Shown here: positions 61,881-64,000 of the stretch, in pieces | Numbering within the stretch: the stretch's first letter is position 1 | Layout of the letters: each line of letters starts with the position of its first letter | Assembly (NCBI RefSeq): GCF_003597395.2 | Contig: NC_133770.1 | Span: forward strand, 35,416,428-35,480,427 | DNA length: 64,000 bases | From: Chelonoidis abingdonii | Lineage: Eukaryota; Chordata; Testudines; Testudinidae | Reading direction: 5' to 3' | Translations under genes and position numbers: made by a program | Notes under the pieces: model-generated | What the model saw: only the letters and a program-made list of their open reading frames with translations | What the model was told of the DNA's origin: nothing | Database searches by the model: none

Positions 61881-62689
61881 CATGTCCATCAGTATAGTAT
61901 TGCAGTGTCCACACCTCGCTGTATTGCAGGTATCTGACGGCTGGACATACTGCTGATAATGCGTGAGATATTACATGGTCAACTGCCAGCAGAGATCTGA
62001 ACGTCGCGCCCCAGCTGTCACACTATGGCGCCTGCATGTGAATCCTGGAAGGGCTAAAGAATAGTAGAACTGTTCAGTTCAAGATGGACAATAAAAGCAG
62101 TAAATGGTTGTCTTCTGTAGCTTTCACGAGGCGGAAGCTTGCTAGCTGCAAGAGCAGGAGACAGTTTGTGGCAGAAGCTGTGCGCCTCAGTTTGCGATGG
62201 CCGAAAAATGGCAGTAAGGTTGCTCTGTAGCTTTCCAGGGCTCAGGACAGACAACATGGAGAAATAAGCTAGCAAGCAAGAGTGGGAGAGCAGAGTTTGT
62301 GGTGGAAGTGTGCTGCTTGGTTCACGGTAGCTGAAAAAGGTGGAAAGTGGTCTGTAAGCAGGAGTCAGATGAGCTACTTGACATCTGGTGGTGAATTAGG
62401 GGAGTGTGAAAGGAATCTCAGGAGTGTGGAAAGGAATTCCAGGTATTTGCATAGGCACATCCACCACCTAGCATAGGCCACAGCAGCCTGGGATGTTATT
62501 TGACAGCTGGGATCCCCAATTCTTTGTATTGGGGCAGGAGGAAAAAAAAGTGCTGTTACCCTAATTATGTGAATGAGGAACTGTGAGACTGCTTTATGAC
62601 AGAAAGACTCACATAATTAGTAGTACTTGCTAGAACAAGGGACATGGGCTCCAACCCATGAAAATTGAAGAGGTTGGGATGTGTGTGGT

Positions 62690-63105
62690 ACCGGTGGGTG
62701 GGGCCCCTTTTGAGGGCCGGAACACCAATTGCACATCCTCCTCTCTCTACTGTTAAAGAGTAGAGCTAATTTTGATTCTTTAGCAGTCTATCTAGAGACT
62801 ACTGAGCTGGAATTTGTGTTGGGCCAATGGTGGGACCAGCACAGAGCTCCCCTATAAAGAGTGAGATCACTGAGTGCTGTGTTAACATAGTGGGGAGTGA
62901 AGACCTATTGGCTAAGCACCTGGCAGAAACAGAGAGCATTTGCGCATGATGGAGGCCCTGCATGAACAGTGAGTGAAGTGGAGCGGTTGCAGGGGATGCT
63001 GGAGTGGCAGCACAAGCTAGTGGAGGTGAGCTGGGATGGTGAAGGCTGCAGCAGAACTCCACCGAGAGGTGGAGCCAGTTGGCCCTGGCCCATGTAAAGT
63101 GCCCC
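62690..63105 (+). mobile_element. Probable internal flank of the LTR element
   Basis: GGTGGGTGGGGCCCC, a TATAAAGAG block and GATGGAGGCCCTGCATGAAC lie before the LTR and are foreign to Harbinger. They could be leader or gag-like sequence. Boundaries and class uncertain. Confidence 0.35.
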
Positions 63106-63582
63106 TGTAACACCCTGTTTGGGCTTCTCCTCCCCCCATTTTTCGTATCCCAGGCTTGGGGGGTAAAACTCTGCAGATAAACTTTTGAACTCTGGGGTGG
63201 CACTGACCAGAGACTTTCGGGTTGTTGGACTTTGGGGTGATTGGACTTAAGACCCTAAGGGGGAAAGGACATTGCCAGACGTACTTGGAGGTGGGTTTTT
63301 TTTTTGTTTATGGTTTGTGTTATAATCTTGTTTGTGGTATTTCTCCATTGTGATGCCACATTGTTTCCCTCCTTTATTAAAAGGATTTTGCTACACTCAG
63401 ACTCCGTGCTTGGGAGTGGGGAAATAGTGCCTCCTAGAGGCGCCCGGGGGCGGTGGTATGTAAGTGTCCCAGATCACTGGGTAGGGGCTCGAGCCGGTTA
63501 TGAATTGTGTTATTGAAACGGAACCCCTGGATACTGAACCCGGCCCTTGTTGCTGCCAACTCAGAGGGGCAGAAGGGTTACA
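63106..63582 (+). mobile_element. LTR, probably Gypsy-type, 477 bp
   Basis: TGTAAC..GTTACA ends (6-bp inverted). Contains GATAAACTTTTGAACTCTGG, a CTTTATTAAAAGG signal near 63375 and GAACCCCTGGATACTGAACC near the end. I recognise this LTR from turtle DNA. No matching target duplication was found on the left, consistent with internal sequence still attached there. Confidence 0.65.
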
Positions 63583-64000
63583 GTTAGATAAAAAAGTAGA
63601 TAGAAAGACGAGAGGACATGCAAGGTGGATTCATAGTACCAGGAGACAGGTGATGCACCGTTCTGCACCATCTGCTGGCAGTATGGCATCTGCTGTAGGT
63701 TTCATGGAGGGAGGAGCGAGTGATGACACACACCCAGAAACATCCACGAGAATGTTTTTGCCTCATCATACACTGGGAGCTTAACCCAGAATTCCAATGG
63801 GCAGCGGGGACTGCGGGAACTGTGAGATAGCTTCCCAAGTGCACTGCTCCGACATTCGATGCTAGCCTCGGTACTGTGGATGCACTTCGCCAAATTCATG
63901 CGCTTTAGTGGACACACACAACACCAAATGTATAAAATCACTTCCGAAAATTCAAATAGAGTAAATTCGAATTAATTTTGTACTGTAGACGTACCCTCAG

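Larger units (their letters stand above)
61535..63998 (-). mobile_element. PIF-Harbinger element, 3'-truncated, with LTR insertion
   Basis: The minus strand begins at 63998 with CTGAGGGTACGTCTACAGTA, the end shared with 12953-15034. Further along is a transposase fragment; the element is cut off at about 61535 inside that gene. The LTR at 63106-63582 and flanking sequence lie within it. Roughly half of 61900-62690 is unassigned interior. Confidence 0.7.

Noticed and set aside
1..64000. CRISPR arrays, bacterial operons, replication origins, Rho-independent terminators
   Set aside because: The sequence is vertebrate nuclear DNA. The tandem arrays seen are minisatellites with degenerate units and no spacers.

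Overview
This window is vertebrate nuclear DNA, most likely from a turtle. It has no operon-like organisation, coding exons are tiny and far apart, and most of the sequence is dispersed repeats. The turtle call rests on repeat families I recognise as typical of turtle genomes: CR1 LINEs with the characteristic 3' end (GACTAGATGATCA..), a SINE with the AGGGGTAGCCGTGTTAGTCT head, PIF-Harbinger and MITE elements ending in GTCTACACT, and several hAT families. No database was searched, so the species is not established.

The only protein-coding gene I can support is RAB18, a small GTPase gene on the minus strand. Its first three coding exons are at 29903-29969, 18193-18248 and 4894-4955; exon 4 onward lies beyond the left edge. 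All splice sites are canonical and the phases match the known gene. Exon 1, however, is one base short, which puts the annotated ATG out of frame. Exon 1 sits in a CpG-rich promoter with three NRF1-type GCATGC palindromes upstream. It is flanked by two unrelated minisatellites, one in intron 1 (29.15-29.77 kb) and one upstream (30.32-31.07 kb).

Layout. 1-3164: CR1 ORF2 and part of its 3' UTR, fused to an inverted CR1 5' end (3165-3736) and LTR-like sequence. 4-18 kb: RAB18 intron 2, with hAT elements, MITEs, MIR and L2 remnants and a 2.1 kb Harbinger derivative. 19-26.3 kb: a second, nearly complete CR1 split by a 3.5 kb hAT-type element that itself carries other insertions. 26.7-28.7 kb: an inverted relative of one of those insertions and a small MITE. 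29-31 kb: RAB18 promoter and first exon. 31.2-50 kb: apparently intergenic DNA with CR1 tails, a perfect fold-back SINE, a hAT element with target-site duplication, and many weak ancient repeats. 50.9-56.0 kb: a long degenerate LINE of the I superfamily with CCHC gag, endonuclease, reverse transcriptase and an RNase H domain. 59.7-61.3 kb: another CR1/L3-type LINE. 61.5-64.0 kb: a truncated Harbinger with a HARBI1-like transposase fragment, interrupted by an LTR.

The most unusual item is the RNase H-bearing LINE at 50.9-56.0 kb. The exon 1 frameshift in RAB18, the paired minisatellites and the fold-back SINE follow. All LINE, LTR and transposase reading frames here are broken and should not be read as working genes.
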